A stretch of DNA of 64,000 bases from Opeltia flavorubescens (lineage: Eukaryota > Ascomycota > Lecanoromycetes > Teloschistales > Teloschistaceae). This document shows positions 45,739-58,797 of the stretch, in pieces; the first letter of the stretch is position 1, and the number at the start of each line of letters is the position of its first letter. Made by a program: the position numbers and the translations under genes. The stretch covers positions 2,418,001 through 2,482,000 of the forward strand of contig KE546965.1 of assembly GCA_000442125.1 (NCBI GenBank), written 5' to 3'. The notes below the pieces were generated by a model. That model was not told where the DNA came from and searched no databases. It worked only from the letters and a program-made list of their open reading frames with translations.

Positions 45739-47131
45739 AAATGGGGTATTATTGGTTCTCATGACGAAGATGAAGTGGAAGAGGGCAATAGCCAGGTGTA
45801 CGATAATTGTACAGGATTTGGCCGACTGATGCTGGCGTGGGAAGTGGTGGGTTGAATGCACCAATGGGAATAAATTGACTGGTCTTCCTACCCATTTTTC
45901 CTCAACTACCTGTGGCTTCTCCCGCTGTCTTTAAATTCTCTTCCCACCACATCGATATATCAAAATGGTTTTTTGGCCAATGGTAACTATCGTTATCTCC
46001 TGCCAAAAAAGTAAGATTATATGATTACGAGAAGTACTTTTCCCCTACACTAATACTGTTACCGCCCTCTCTACAGGATCCATGTGGAAAGAAAATAAAA
46101 ATCCAATTGAAAATAAATTGAATGGAGCATTGGTAACGAAGACGGCGAGAACCCGGCGGCTACTGCTTTTGACGGCGTACTTATGTAGAATTTGTATTTT
46201 CGAAAATCGCCGAGGGAAAAGGTATGAACGATGATGGGCAATGGACAGAGGCAAATCTCGACGCATAGATGTAGAATGGAATATGGAGGCCTCTATATCT
46301 TCACGTATTTGATATTCGAAGCATGAATCAAGACGGCTTTACTGTGAACATTCTTTGGACAATTACGCAAGTAACATTCACTCATGTTCAAACTGCGCGT
46401 TTCATGACGGACCATTTTCCCATGAAAAATTGACCAAGTTTTCTCAATGATTTGTATGAGCAGGAAGAAGCTAAAAATACTTTAATCAGACCTGTTTGTA
46501 AGTCTAAAGACGCTCACATGGATAAAGAAAAAAATGCTTTTGGTTGAACTTCTCCCATCCTAGGAAACACCAATCTCGCCACTTTCCCCCAACTTCCTGC
46601 CTAGCCCTCGGCCAATGGTGTCTTCCAAGCCTAGCGCCAAGTGAAAACCCTTGAAACCAAGAACTGAAGTATGTCTCTTGAATCTCGTCGAGAATAGTTT
46701 ACCGTTCCAGAAGTAAAGCTCCCACACGTATGTAATGCTCCAAGCACATTTGCATTTTCAAAAGAAAAATCGCTCCATGGACATGAACCGAAAGGGTATC
46801 TCTATCCGCAATCAATCAAACCCCGCTAATGAACAAAGTTGTTTAATGTGATGTCTGTTGTTTAGTACAGACTGAAAGGAAATATGGAAGGAGAATTGAA
46901 GGGTAGAGGTGGGTGATTTGTATGTGGTGTTTTGATATGAAAATCGTAGGCGTTTGAAGTGGATTGACGGCAAATCGATTGCTATGTTTGCGATGACTGC
47001 TCCTGGCACTTAGGGTCAAAGGCAAGGAGGCGTAGGGAATCGGCTGAAGGTATGGGGAGGTCGTAGGGACACATATAGATGGTTCACGATCCAAACCATC
47101 TGTGCGTAAACCATCCTCCAACCGAAGATAG
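45739..47131. other. Convergent intergenic region, AT-rich
   Basis: About 1.4 kb between two 3' ends. AT-rich with A runs; ORFs at 46045-46266 and 46812-47009 (-) are not protein-like. No repeat recognised. Confidence 0.55.
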
Positions 47132-50100
47132 TCAATCCATAGGTGCCGTCTTCCTCGGTCGCCCCCTCTTGTTGGGTGAGGGTTTGTCGGCGTGCCCATT
47201 GATTGACTCGCTCTTCTTCTTCGATTGACTTGATTTGGGTGTCGATCTCTCGTTGTAACTTTCGTCATCACTGGGAGGATTGATTCTCCTCTTCTTCTTC
47301 GCAGAATCAGATATCGATATCTGGGCGTAAGAGCGCTTGCCACGATGTATGATGGGAGCGTCAGAATCACTGTCCTCGTCCTGCGCCTTGCTGGCATCGA
47401 CGGGGAAATTGACATTTTTCCGCTGATCATCGCCTTCGATACTGCGATTCATAGCTTCTGCCTTTTGGAAGGAGTTCCTTCTTTCTGCCTGCATCTCCTC
47501 ATGAACGGTGCTGAATTCCTCTCTTATCTTCTCGATTTCAGCTCGCAAACCAAGAATCTCACCGTTCATACTGGTCTGCAAGTTGTGGACTCTGCTATTC
47601 ACATTTTGGATAGCAACATTTGGCGTATCAGGTCTTGTTTGTGGTTGATCGCCCTTTCCATTGAGATCTCGATTTACCAGAGCAGCGTGTTTCGCCCGGA
47701 TTTCATTAAGCATCTCGTCGATCTCTTTTCTAACGGCAAGTATAGCATTATATATGGTTAGGGCCGAGTGTTTGTGCTCTTCGACCTCTGACTTGGCAGT
47801 TTCAACAGCCTTGCGATTTGCTATGACCTCTTCGAGCTGTCTGGATATCTTTTGCTCTATTGCCTTTATGTCTTCGTATGTCCTCTCCATTGACTGAAGC
47901 TTTTCATCAATAGCTGGTTTGACAGCCATGACAGCATCGTGTTCCGTCCGTGCAAAGAGAAGTTCACTTTTGATCTCTGACTTGAATTCAGCTAATGTAG
48001 CATCGTATGCTTGAAGCTTCGTCTCGTCTGATGTTGCCTTCTCCTCAGACTTCCGAATATTGGCCATTGCAAGATCATGGCTCGCCTTGATTCTCTCCAT
48101 TTCATCCTTCATATCCCGAACAGTGGACAAGGCTTGTCTTGTATTTTCGTTATTTTCCCTTAATCGGGCGTCATGACGTTCCATCGATTCTTGCATCCAA
48201 CGTTTGTTTGCTGTGACAGCTGCTACCGCGGTATTGGAGTGATTTCGAGTTTCTTCCACAACCTTTTGGAAAGTGCCAACATCTTGTGCGACTTTCTTAA
48301 TCGAATCGCTGAGCTGATTCATCCGCGCGTCATGTTGACCGAGTAGTTGCCTCAATTGGTTGACATCGGTTTGAAGGGTATTGATAGTGTATAGAGGGCG
48401 TTGCAGATGGAAAAGAATACCAGAAACTAACGGTTCGGTGGTCAAGTTATTCCACCGAGATTCCCACGTCGCTTGGAAACCTTCGACGGCCCTAATTTTG
48501 TCTGTCAAATTATTCTCACAATTTCTGAGGCTCTGCACTTCGATACTAAGAGCCCCAACTTGGGGCTGGACCTCTTCCTTCACGCAGCATGGTGGTGGCG
48601 ATGGCGGCGAGCGTTGTCTGAACTCTTGTATAAAGGAATCAAGGCGGCCTCCGAGGTCCGATAATTCCGATCGAAAATGGTCGTTAACCGATTGCTGATC
48701 ACCTTTTCCTGTATGGGCAGTAGTTTTGTACTGCTCCAAAATGGTTATCTTGGATTCGAATTCAAGGATCTGTGTTCTTATATGGTTAAGCGACTCGGTT
48801 GTTGCTGAATGGTCTTTGCTCAGTCGGACTTGATTCTCCTCATATTTATGTAGCCGTCCCTCATAGTCGGTAAGCACAACGCCTTGGTCGTTGGCAGTTT
48901 TGTTCGCCTTGTCCATGGCACCGAGGGATCCCTTAATGACACCGTCCATTTCGTCGATACGCTTATTGATCGCTTCAACGTCATCATTAATTGCTTCGTC
49001 ACGTTGCTCACACAGAGTGTCATACTCTCGCCGCGTGATGGTCTGATCATCAGCTGTTCGGAGATTTGATGTACCGACGGGTTGACCGTGCTTATATTCC
49101 TCAAGATCGCGAACGACAAGCTCGAGTTGGGCTTTCTGTGCTTGTTGCTCTTCCCGAAGAAGACGATTCTCTTCAATGCATGAAGCAACGTCCGATTGAG
49201 ATCCAGCTTTGTCATGCTGCATCTGCTCCATCGAGCTTAGTCGGATTTTGAACTTTTCCGACTGGTCACTAAGTTCCTGACGATCTCTAGAAGATTGAGC
49301 CATTGCGGAGGTGACTTCTACGGACTGCTTCTCGAGTAGTTCCAAAGCAGACTTTTCTGCGGACTGAGTATCACTGATTTGCTGTATACGCTTTTCCAAG
49401 TCATTGGCAGTTTCCTGAGTCTGGTTTTTCACCTCCTGTAGTAAGATGCGATCTTGTTTCGAGCTTTTCAAGTCATCTCTAACCTCCTTTAATGACGCTA
49501 AAGTAGCTTCATGACCGGATTCACTCATGTCCTGACTATCTTTCACCTTTTGGAGTTCAGATTTCATCCCCGCATAGGACTCGAGAGAACGCGAAACATC
49601 TTTATTAATTTGATCTTGTCTTGAGGTGAAGTCGGTAAAAGCTTTGGACTGAGCAACTACGTCCGAGATTTTCTGATCGTATCTGGCTTTGAGTCTTGTT
49701 AGTTCCTCTCCTTGTCGCCGAAAAATTTTCTCGACTTGATGATATCTTGATTTCGCGTCTACGGCAGAATCCTTGAGGGTTCCATTTTCTCTCGTGAGGA
49801 TTCTGATCTCTTCACTCTGGTCATTGACCCTATTTTCAAGTCGCTTTATCAAGATATCGATGTCCACATCTGGAGCACGGCTAGTAGCGACCAGGCATTT
49901 AGCTATGCCTTGGGCTACGTTTTCACCCTTTTGCCTTGCTTGGGTAAGACACTTTTGAGATCGTTCCATGGTATTTTGAATGTCTTTCATGGTATAACTT
50001 TGCTCTTCACTCAAAGGCAGAAAATTTGCAGAATAACCTGACCATCGAGTTTGCTCCTCGAGTTGATGCTGCTCCTCGCGTTTCAAATCTTCGTAGCGAA

Positions 50101-50768
50101 CCTGCTCGACGGCGGTCGCAATTATACTATCCATGAAGGTTTGAATTGAGGACTGAATATCAAAAGCGGGATTCGAACTAGAGCTAAACATTGTAGCACT
50201 AGCGGGCGTTGGTGGCTGTGATATTGACTTTGCTGAGCTGCTTGGAAAGACTTTCTTATGGGGAGACTCAGAGGGCGACATCATTATATTTTTTCGATCT
50301 GGAGCTGATAAGTCCAACCGAGGCGGCTTAATGCCCGATGAATCTCCAGCTCGTCGATCATCAGGTTCTGCCAGGTTATTAGCTAGCTGACATCGTAAGT
50401 GATAACAGACCATCTCAAGAAAGTGGACAGCAAGAGAGAAGATGACGGAGCTGTGGTTAGATATATTTCAATGGTCATAAATCCAGGTGATGCTTTTATT
50501 CCAGTATTCAAGCGCAAATATTATCGACCCGAAAAGTCAATATTAAAAATTAGGTTAACCAAAGAATGTACCAACCTTTGTGGGGATCTTGACGATTTTC
50601 ATGAGCCGCTCGACCATTAATTGCCAACCTATCATGGCGATGTTGCAAATCGACGTCTGCGGAAGGATTAGACCCGTTGTGCTTCTGATACTTCTCAATT
50701 TCGTCATCCCGCTTCGTAGCCTGATGATTTGTCGGAGGACGCCATGAATCGTATTTTCCGGAGCCCAT
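47132..50768 (-). CDS. Large coiled-coil protein with C-terminal AT-hook and nuclear signals
   Basis: Minus-strand exons 50768-50576 and 50367-47132 (208-nt intron, GTTGGT..GGCAG, phase kept) give 1,142 residues. Residues 1-110 are polar and disordered. From about 115 to 1,000 the chain is almost continuous heptad-like coiled coil, rich in Glu, Lys, Gln and Asp, with one break near the PPSPPPCC segment (about 600). The last 100 residues are basic: AKKKRRINPP and SKKKSESINGH, then NKRGRPRKTAP, an AT-hook core. I recognise no named family. The layout suggests a nuclear structural or chromosome-associated protein, which is inference; myosin-like similarity in searches would be only compositional. 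Confidence 0.8.
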
Positions 50769-51516
50769 CTTAGATCATAATCATGATGGGATAAAGATGA
50801 GAGGGACGGAAGCTGCGATCATATGTGGGTTGACTTGATTGAAAAGACCCTGTTGCCTGTGGAGAATTGAGACAAACAACGCGTGCACAGTATGGACCAA
50901 TCAGAGGGGAGTTCTGCAGCCAACCGTTCGGCATTTAACGTGTATCACACCGATAGAGGGGTACATATATTTTGTACGACTTGAGTCTTGAAATTTGCGA
51001 CGAAATGATTGGATGTCTGAATTGTCAGAACCCTAGCGTTGCGCCACCGGAGCCACTGTGCATTTCATATCCTAATCAAGTGGATCTATCTTCTGTTCAT
51101 CTATCCTATCAATGAATTTGAATAATTTCACTATCCTTCAACATCGATGGCATTGACCCCCTCGTACAAAAATCTCATTAGATGTACGTCGGAATTTCAT
51201 CTTGGAAATAGTAACGTGATATTCACTATAAGACGTCCGAATGAATATACGAGGAAGCGATAAGTTAAACTCTCCTATAGATATCACAGGAATAGTGATC
51301 CTTGTGCCTAGAAATTCTGCATGTATTAATATTGTGGTCCAAGTCTGGGTTTGAACACTCAGGCATTAGTAAAACTAGAGAGCCGCTAGCCGTACAAAGA
51401 CTAGCTCGCGAATAGTGACCGGCTTCAGTAACGTTAACACGCGTAAATTGCTGTATAAAACAATTATTCTGTGCTTCCTCAGCGCACTGTGATTCAAGCT
51501 TCAGATACCGCTCAGT
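50769..51516. other. Divergent promoter region
   Basis: It lies between the coiled-coil gene and rvb2. No gene seen; AT-rich. Confidence 0.55.
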
Positions 51517-53030
<1,514 letters not shown>

Positions 53031-53238
53031 CGGCGCTGGTTGCATCGTTCTTAAGCGTGGCGTCATGGTTGGGAAAAGCGAAGATAGATCTTGGAGAGTA
53101 CTGGGGCTCATACAGAGATCGTACTCTGGTGGCGCGGATGTAAGATACCAGGTCATCTTGTCTTCATTAAAGCCGTAAGTTCAAGCCAAATTGGTGGATA
53201 TAATGGTGTCGGATTGCCAGAGGAATGGCAAGCCACGA

Positions 53239-54669
53239 TCAAACAAAGTCCACCGATCTGCTCCATTCTCCTTCTGAACCTATTCTCCTGAACTCGACTC
53301 CTTCACCGAAGTAACCTGCGTCGTTCCAAGATAGCATCATAGCGCCTTGATAAGGTCCATTAATCTGACCGCCGTCTCTACCGTCCATCCATCGATATTC
53401 CCATTGCTTGCTCTTTGACGGTAAATTTGCGGTGTCATCGTCGGCCGTCTCCTGAGGAGGATCAACCCAAGCCTCCCCTGTATCTTGGCTGTACTGCCGG
53501 ATGAGCCTCTCTCGCTCTGTATCATAAACTTCGGCTTGACCACGAGTAAGGAGTCTGTCTGCGGCATCTGTGATTGTCTCGACAGCTTTCTTACGCTTTA
53601 CCTCTGCTGGATCTTCCGGGGCCTTTTCCACATCAATATCCATTGAATCCTCTGCGTTACGCTTAGTCTTGTTTTTATTCTGCCATCTCGGTTTCTTCTT
53701 TTCCCTCCCTCGACCCAGTCGTGCTAATGCTTCTAGCACGGTCTCCCCCTTTTCGAGACACGGTATTAGCGTCTTTAATACATCACTTGTGAGCACCGAC
53801 TCGGCTTCAATATTTCTCTGCCTTCTCTCTTCGTCCCTCCTGTCGGCTGCTTCCTTGGCCTTCTTCATGTCTTTCTTCGAGACACCTTCCAACCATGAAT
53901 CATGGACAGCGTCTGGGTCTGCGGCTTTTCTGACAAAGTTTCCTTGGGCATCAAACCTCCCCTCTTCTTGTTCGGTCTTCATGTTGAAAGCATCTAGCTT
54001 GGGCGCGTGTGCTTTCTTCCCTCCAGCCCCGATTTCTTCATCCACATCGTCTCCTACATCGGCTCTTTCCTCGTCGGCCACATCGCTCTCACTACTGCTT
54101 TCAACCTCTTTATCTTTATCTTTCCGCCGGCCATTGGGCTGCCCCGAAGGCCCTCTTCCGTTCAACGAGAAATCCGCGCTGACATGACCTCCACTTTTGC
54201 TACCGGCGATCTGTCCCTCGATCTCGTCCGCTTCCAGAAACTTGACATTCTTCTTCTGCTTCTTGCCCTCACGGTCTAGCTCCTCATCTTGATCTCCGTC
54301 ATTCAGATCCTCTTCCAGATCGGCAAACATATCATTATCTTCCTCATCCTTTGACTTAGGAGCTTTTCTGCCTTGTTTCCCCGCTTCCTCAGCCTTAGCA
54401 GCAGCCCTGGCATCAAACCCTTCGTTCGAGCTGTCTGACTCATATCCATCGATATTGACAGCGTTCCGCTTTGTTTGCTGACCCCGTTTACCAATCTCGT
54501 CGGCTTCTAAGATGGCATCATCTTCTGGCGCGTCTGGAGCGAGGGCTGAGGGATTACGGATGTCGAAACGAGGCTTTTTTGACTCGGGACCCTCGTTATT
54601 TAGATGATGTGTCCTAGCAAACTCTTCGCCGCCGCGTTTAGGGCGCGGAGCTGGACGACGGCCAGACAT
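53239..54669 (-). CDS. lin1: Lin1/CD2BP2 homologue, U5 snRNP-associated GYF-domain protein
   Basis: A single exon on the minus strand encodes 476 residues. The N-terminal two-thirds is charged and disordered (KRFARTHHLN-type start, DEEDNDMFADLEEDL, KKNVKFLEADEIEGQ). The motif NIDGYESDSSNEGFD and FNMKTEQEEGRFDAQGNFV are typical of CD2BP2/Lin1. The GYF domain closes the protein (about 420-465): WEYRWMDG, then NGPYQGAMMLSWNDAGYF with the canonical GPY..M..W...GYF pattern. GYF domains bind proline-rich ligands; CD2BP2/Lin1 joins U5 snRNP before tri-snRNP assembly. It converges with rvb2 and diverges from ufd1, whose start is about 300 nt away. Confidence 0.92.
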   Translation of the reverse strand: MSGRRPAPRPKRGGEEFARTHHLNNEGPESKKPRFDIRNPSALAPDAPEDDAILEADEIGKRGQQTKRNAVNIDGYESDSSNEGFDARAAAKAEEAGKQGRKAPKSKDEEDNDMFADLEEDLNDGDQDEELDREGKKQKKNVKFLEADEIEGQIAGSKSGGHVSADFSLNGRGPSGQPNGRRKDKDKEVESSSESDVADEERADVGDDVDEEIGAGGKKAHAPKLDAFNMKTEQEEGRFDAQGNFVRKAADPDAVHDSWLEGVSKKDMKKAKEAADRRDEERRQRNIEAESVLTSDVLKTLIPCLEKGETVLEALARLGRGREKKKPRWQNKNKTKRNAEDSMDIDVEKAPEDPAEVKRKKAVETITDAADRLLTRGQAEVYDTERERLIRQYSQDTGEAWVDPPQETADDDTANLPSKSKQWEYRWMDGRDGGQINGPYQGAMMLSWNDAGYFGEGVEFRRIGSEGEWSRSVDFV

Positions 54670-54967
54670 TGTTCAGAGCTGAATTGTAGATGTCATCTAG
54701 GAGAGTTGCAATGAGCGGAAAGAAAGCCAAACACTAAATCGGAGGTGTCTTGAATAGATCAACGTGATTTCATCATAATGAGGATATCTAGAGTCGCAAG
54801 CATGTCTATTGAAATGACGCACATCTACTCGGTGTTAAGCCGGAGATATCAAGAGCAAGATGATATCTATAAACATTCATAGGGTTCACGACAGTCTCTT
54901 CTTCAAGGAGGTAAATCTAAGTTGGAAATTACGACCCACTTCCTCCTCACAAAATTTAAACGCTTAA
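54670..54967. other. Compact bidirectional promoter, lin1 / ufd1
   Basis: 298 nt separate the two divergent start codons, so upstream elements are probably shared. No specific box recognised. Confidence 0.5.
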
Positions 54968-56274
54968 ATGGTAAGTCATTGTCCCGAAGCACTGCGCAAA
55001 GCTATCAGCTAACAACCTGCAAGTATAACCCGGGCTACCTCAACGACGAAGACATGCTTGGAGGCATGTATCCACGGTCGATGCTTCATCGCGGAGCCGG
55101 TGGTGCCCCTCGACGCTTTGACGAGTATTATCGCTGCTATCCCGTTGTCATGCTTCCTGGCCCCGAACGAGAGAATGTCAATCATGGTGGGAAAGTCATA
55201 TTGCCGCCTAGTGCTCTGGACAAGCTCACAAGGTTACATATCACATATCCTATGTTATTCGAGCTCATCAATGGGGCTGCCGAGAAGATGACCCACGCTG
55301 GCGTGCTTGAGTTTATTGCTGAGGAGGGGAAGATCTATCTTCCATACTGGGTAGTCACACCCCCACCTGTTGCCATTACACACAGAACCTATTGACTGAC
55401 ATGAAAGCTTTTCTAGATTATGCGGACATTGTCACTCGACCCCGGCGACCTAATACAAATCATGTCTACCGATCTTCCTTCCGGCTCATTCATCAAATTG
55501 CAAGCTCAATCTACCAATTTCCTCGACATCTCAGATCCAAAAGCGGTGCTCGAAAATGCCTTTCGAAATTTCTCTTGTCTTACCAAAGGCGATATCTTCA
55601 CCTTCACATACAACGACCAAACGTTCGAGATGGCAGTCCTGGAGACCAAGCCAGGCACAGCAAAGAATGGCGCCATAAGCGTACTGGAAACGGACTTGGA
55701 GGTTGATTTTGCACCACCAGTCGGTTATGAAGAACCTAAGAGAGTGAGTGGAACCAATACACCAAGAAATGGAGCTGGAGGTCTTCCCATGGGTGGAATG
55801 ATGCACAGTGCCGGTACGATGGCGCAGGCTATCAACTACGCTTCAATAGCGCCGCAGTCAAACACTGCCGCAGCCGGCGCAAAAGCGGTCTCGTCAAATT
55901 TCCTCCATGGAGGCCACAAGCTTAAAGGATCGAAAGCGCCGACACCGAAAGCTTCGACGCCCGTTGCAGGTGCGTCGACGAATCCGCCACAGCCTGCTGC
56001 GTCACGACCGAGGACAAATGGACCACAACCGTTGAGATTACCACCTGGGAAGCTATTCTTCGGTTATGAGATCAAGCCTGTGAGGAAGGATGGGGAGAAC
56101 AAAGAGAACGAGGAGGACACGAAGCCGCATTTCCAAGGACAGGGGCAGACGTTGAGGGGAGGAACGAAAAAGAGAAGCGCTGACGCTGAAGCCGATATCA
56201 AGGGCAAAGGGAAGAGCAAAGAGACAGCAGATCCAAAAGCTAGCGGTAGGACTCTGCGAGATACCCCACGATAG
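54968..56274 (+). CDS. ufd1: Ubiquitin fusion degradation protein 1 (Cdc48 cofactor)
   Basis: Coding exons 54968-54970 (only the ATG), 55024-55350 and 55417-56274 give 395 residues. The ATG abuts GTAAGT; the 53-nt intron has a good branch site (CAGCTAACAAC) and ends GCAAG, after which the chain reads YNPGYLNDEDMLGGMYPRS, as fungal Ufd1 does. The UT3 double-psi barrel covers about 25-205: FDEYYRCYPVVMLPGPEREN, GKVILPPSALDKLTRLHITY, NGAAEKMTHAGVLEFIAEEG and NFLDISDPKAVLENAFRNFS. The disordered tail holds the Npl4/Cdc48-binding region (GKLFFGYEIKPV). With Npl4 it recruits Cdc48 to ubiquitylated clients in ERAD. Without the intron, the first Met in frame is internal (55054). Confidence 0.92.
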
Positions 56275-56661
56275 CGATGATTGTATTTCAGCAAGCATAT
56301 GGTGGGCGTCTTAGGTAGGTTATGACCGCATAAAGCGAATGGATAATTCATGTGTCCACACAGTATGACGGGCTGACAGGAACTAATCTCTAAGTTCTGT
56401 ACTAACTTTTGTCTGCTGCATAGGTAAATTAAATGGTCGTAGGTTCCAAAAAAATTTCTTTGAGTGAAGTCCACAAAGCCACTATTTCTATATGTTCGAG
56501 CTTGACTAGCATTTCCTTTATGCTTGCAATCAGGAAAACCCAAAAGACACAATCACATTGTTCCCTTTCCCCCTATATCTTCAATTTCTCATTCTCTTTT
56601 TAATCCCTAATTCCATTTATCTCACTCCTCAACCACACATACGAAACTGCTATTCAAAACA
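56275..56661. other. Intergenic region
   Basis: This is the 3' flank of ufd1 and the T/C-rich promoter of the next gene. Nothing else seen. Confidence 0.55.
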
Positions 56662-57783
56662 ATGTCCCAACCCACAACACCCCTAGCCTACCAGATCCGC
56701 CTATCCTTCATCTTCGCCTATTGCCGCGCGACACTCCTCCGTCACGCCTACGGCAAAGAAGGTCTCTCACCCTGGGAATCCCCCAAGAAAGACCGCCTTG
56801 GCTACGCGCTTCTCGAACATCTCGCTCTCCTGCTCTCGGGCTATGACATCGCGGCCGAAGCATGGTCTTCTGGCGTCGATGCGCGTAGGCGAGATGTTCG
56901 TATCTTGACCCAGGATTCACCTTCTTCTTCTTCGGGTGAAGGGGTAAGGTATTGGAGTATCCGTCCCGGAGAAGGGAAAGCGGGGACTGAGATGTACTGT
57001 TTTGAGCCTAGACGGGAAACACCTTTTCGGAGTACGGGGGAGGCACATGTTTGCGGGGTGGAGCTCGTGAGTCCGTTTTTTGATGCGGGGACTGAGGAGT
57101 GCTGGGCTGAGTTCGAGAACAGCGCAAGGAGAATCCTAAGTCGGCTTCAGAAACCTGGCGATTTGCGCGGAGGGAATGGTGAAGATGAGGGACAGGGTAA
57201 GGGGAATGAACATCTTGCTTGGGTTAATGAGAGTTGTAGGTTTGGGGTTGGTGTTCGCACAATCAATGACAATAAGCAGGGGAATGAGATCTCATTCCCA
57301 ACCCTCCAGAACATACAAGCGGCATTTGGTTCCTCAGCCCTCGAACTTGATATCCTAGCTCGGAGACGCGCACATATCACCTCCGCTACACGCTCCGCTT
57401 ATCGGAAACTCATCCCCCTGGATCGGGATTCTGGACATCAGGTTTTGAGAAGTATATACGGCATCCCTACTCTTGAGAAATATCTCAACGTGGAGAAGTA
57501 TATCGAAGCGCAGTATCAAGTTCAGAAGATGAACCTTATACTTGATAGAAGTGGGAATGGGAAGCGGTGCATAGGCATGCGGTTTGAGGGTCATAAACCC
57601 ACTCTTGAAGTTCCTCGGATTTTATTCTGGACGAGATTTATATATAAGGCGGTGGTTGGGTGCGAGAGTATGGCGAAACAGGGAAGACGGTTTGAGAGGC
57701 CTGGGTATGGGGCTTTTGAGAGAGAGTTGGTGCCGGATGGGTGGGTGAGGGAGGAGGCGAGGAGATTGCTTGGGGGGGAGTGA
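56662..57783 (+). CDS. Hypothetical protein, amidoligase-like
   Basis: A single exon encodes 373 residues without signal peptide or membrane segment. The layout loosely follows fungal proteins of the amidoligase (COOH-NH2 ligase) family: RYWSIRPGEG, CGVELVSPFF, WAEFENSARRIL, WVNESCRFGVGVRT, then a helix ISFPTLQNIQAAFGSSALELDI and RRRAHITS. In active members the block after NxSC reads roughly GxHVHxG; here it is RFGVGVR, so the expected histidines are missing and activity is doubtful. The assignment is a weak structural analogy from remembered patterns; it could be an unrelated fungal orphan. The last 100 nt are strongly G-rich on the coding strand. Confidence 0.55.
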   Translation: MSQPTTPLAYQIRLSFIFAYCRATLLRHAYGKEGLSPWESPKKDRLGYALLEHLALLLSGYDIAAEAWSSGVDARRRDVRILTQDSPSSSSGEGVRYWSIRPGEGKAGTEMYCFEPRRETPFRSTGEAHVCGVELVSPFFDAGTEECWAEFENSARRILSRLQKPGDLRGGNGEDEGQGKGNEHLAWVNESCRFGVGVRTINDNKQGNEISFPTLQNIQAAFGSSALELDILARRRAHITSATRSAYRKLIPLDRDSGHQVLRSIYGIPTLEKYLNVEKYIEAQYQVQKMNLILDRSGNGKRCIGMRFEGHKPTLEVPRILFWTRFIYKAVVGCESMAKQGRRFERPGYGAFERELVPDGWVREEARRLLGGE

Positions 57784-58797
57784 GTTGTAGGTTGATGGGT
57801 GTTTAGGTGGGAGGTGGTGGTATTGATGTATCGAATTTTATTACCCCCTGATATGGTTTTCTTGCTTTGTAGATTTGTTGATCTAGATATATTCTTTCTC
57901 GCTGTCTGATACCTCTATTTCCTCTTACTATGAAACCGCTTCCTCGATTTACTACTCCTCCTAGCGTGCTCGGTCTGCTACCCTTTTCATTCACTAAAGT
58001 CATCACATTGTTTATTCCGTTACGTTGATTCTTATTTTCAATTGTAGCCCCTGGATTGTGACCTGCTTATTATCTTCAAAAGCGAACCCTGTTTTACGGA
58101 GCCACCTGTAATAATAGTCTCTGTAGCCTGTAGCATATAACCATGTTTCCTTTTCCCATCCATTTCTTTATGTAGCAACTATCCACTCCACCCGTCACTG
58201 CTAAGTTCCCATCACTGCCATGGCACGCACAGCAAGCTTCATTACCCCCGACTCATCTGGCATGGCTGGCACTCGCGAGATGCGAAAGATGGAGAATGAA
58301 ATCTCACGCCTTCGTCGATGCTCTGTCCGCAGCAGCCACCAAGATCGGTACAAATGCCACAACCATGACAGCAGCGACGACGACCACCTCCCCTCCCGCC
58401 TTCGCCGCCACTTCGCCTCCAATCCTGATGTCGAATTGGAAGCCTAAACCAACTGCATCAAGCACCTTGAACGGGTCATCGCGTACCACCCGCAACCCGG
58501 CCGTTAGCTTCGCATATCCGATGCACCGACTCGGTGAGACATGTTTTAGAGGTGGGCAGCAAAGAAATGAAAGATCAGGAGAGCATAATGGAAGCAGAAG
58601 ATGAATGAGAAAGCGCTGAGAGCGGAGATTCGGGAATTGGTGAAAGAATTGGAGAAGAGAGTTGAGAACGGAATACGCGCGGGGTTGTGAGGAAAGAGAA
58701 GGACGCTCTGCTGACAGAGTACGAGATTGACATTTGTATTTTTGTTTCCGAGAATGTATGTGGATAAGAGCTTTGTTACGTGGTTTTTTGGAAATGA
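57784..58797. other. Intergenic region with an unconvincing ORF cluster
   Basis: About 1 kb. Overlapping plus-strand ORFs at 58220-58447 and 58296-58604 and a short helical ORF near 58600-58690 could be a decayed or mis-split gene, but no family, start or splice set is convincing. Confidence 0.4.

Noticed and set aside
46843-47430. 195-codon minus-strand ORF
   Set aside because: It overlaps the end of the coiled-coil gene in another frame and runs into AT-rich 3' flank; Arg/Pro/Thr-rich shadow.
58220-58690. Possible small gene with overlapping ORFs
   Set aside because: No consistent frame, family or splice set; low-complexity Thr/Ala runs.
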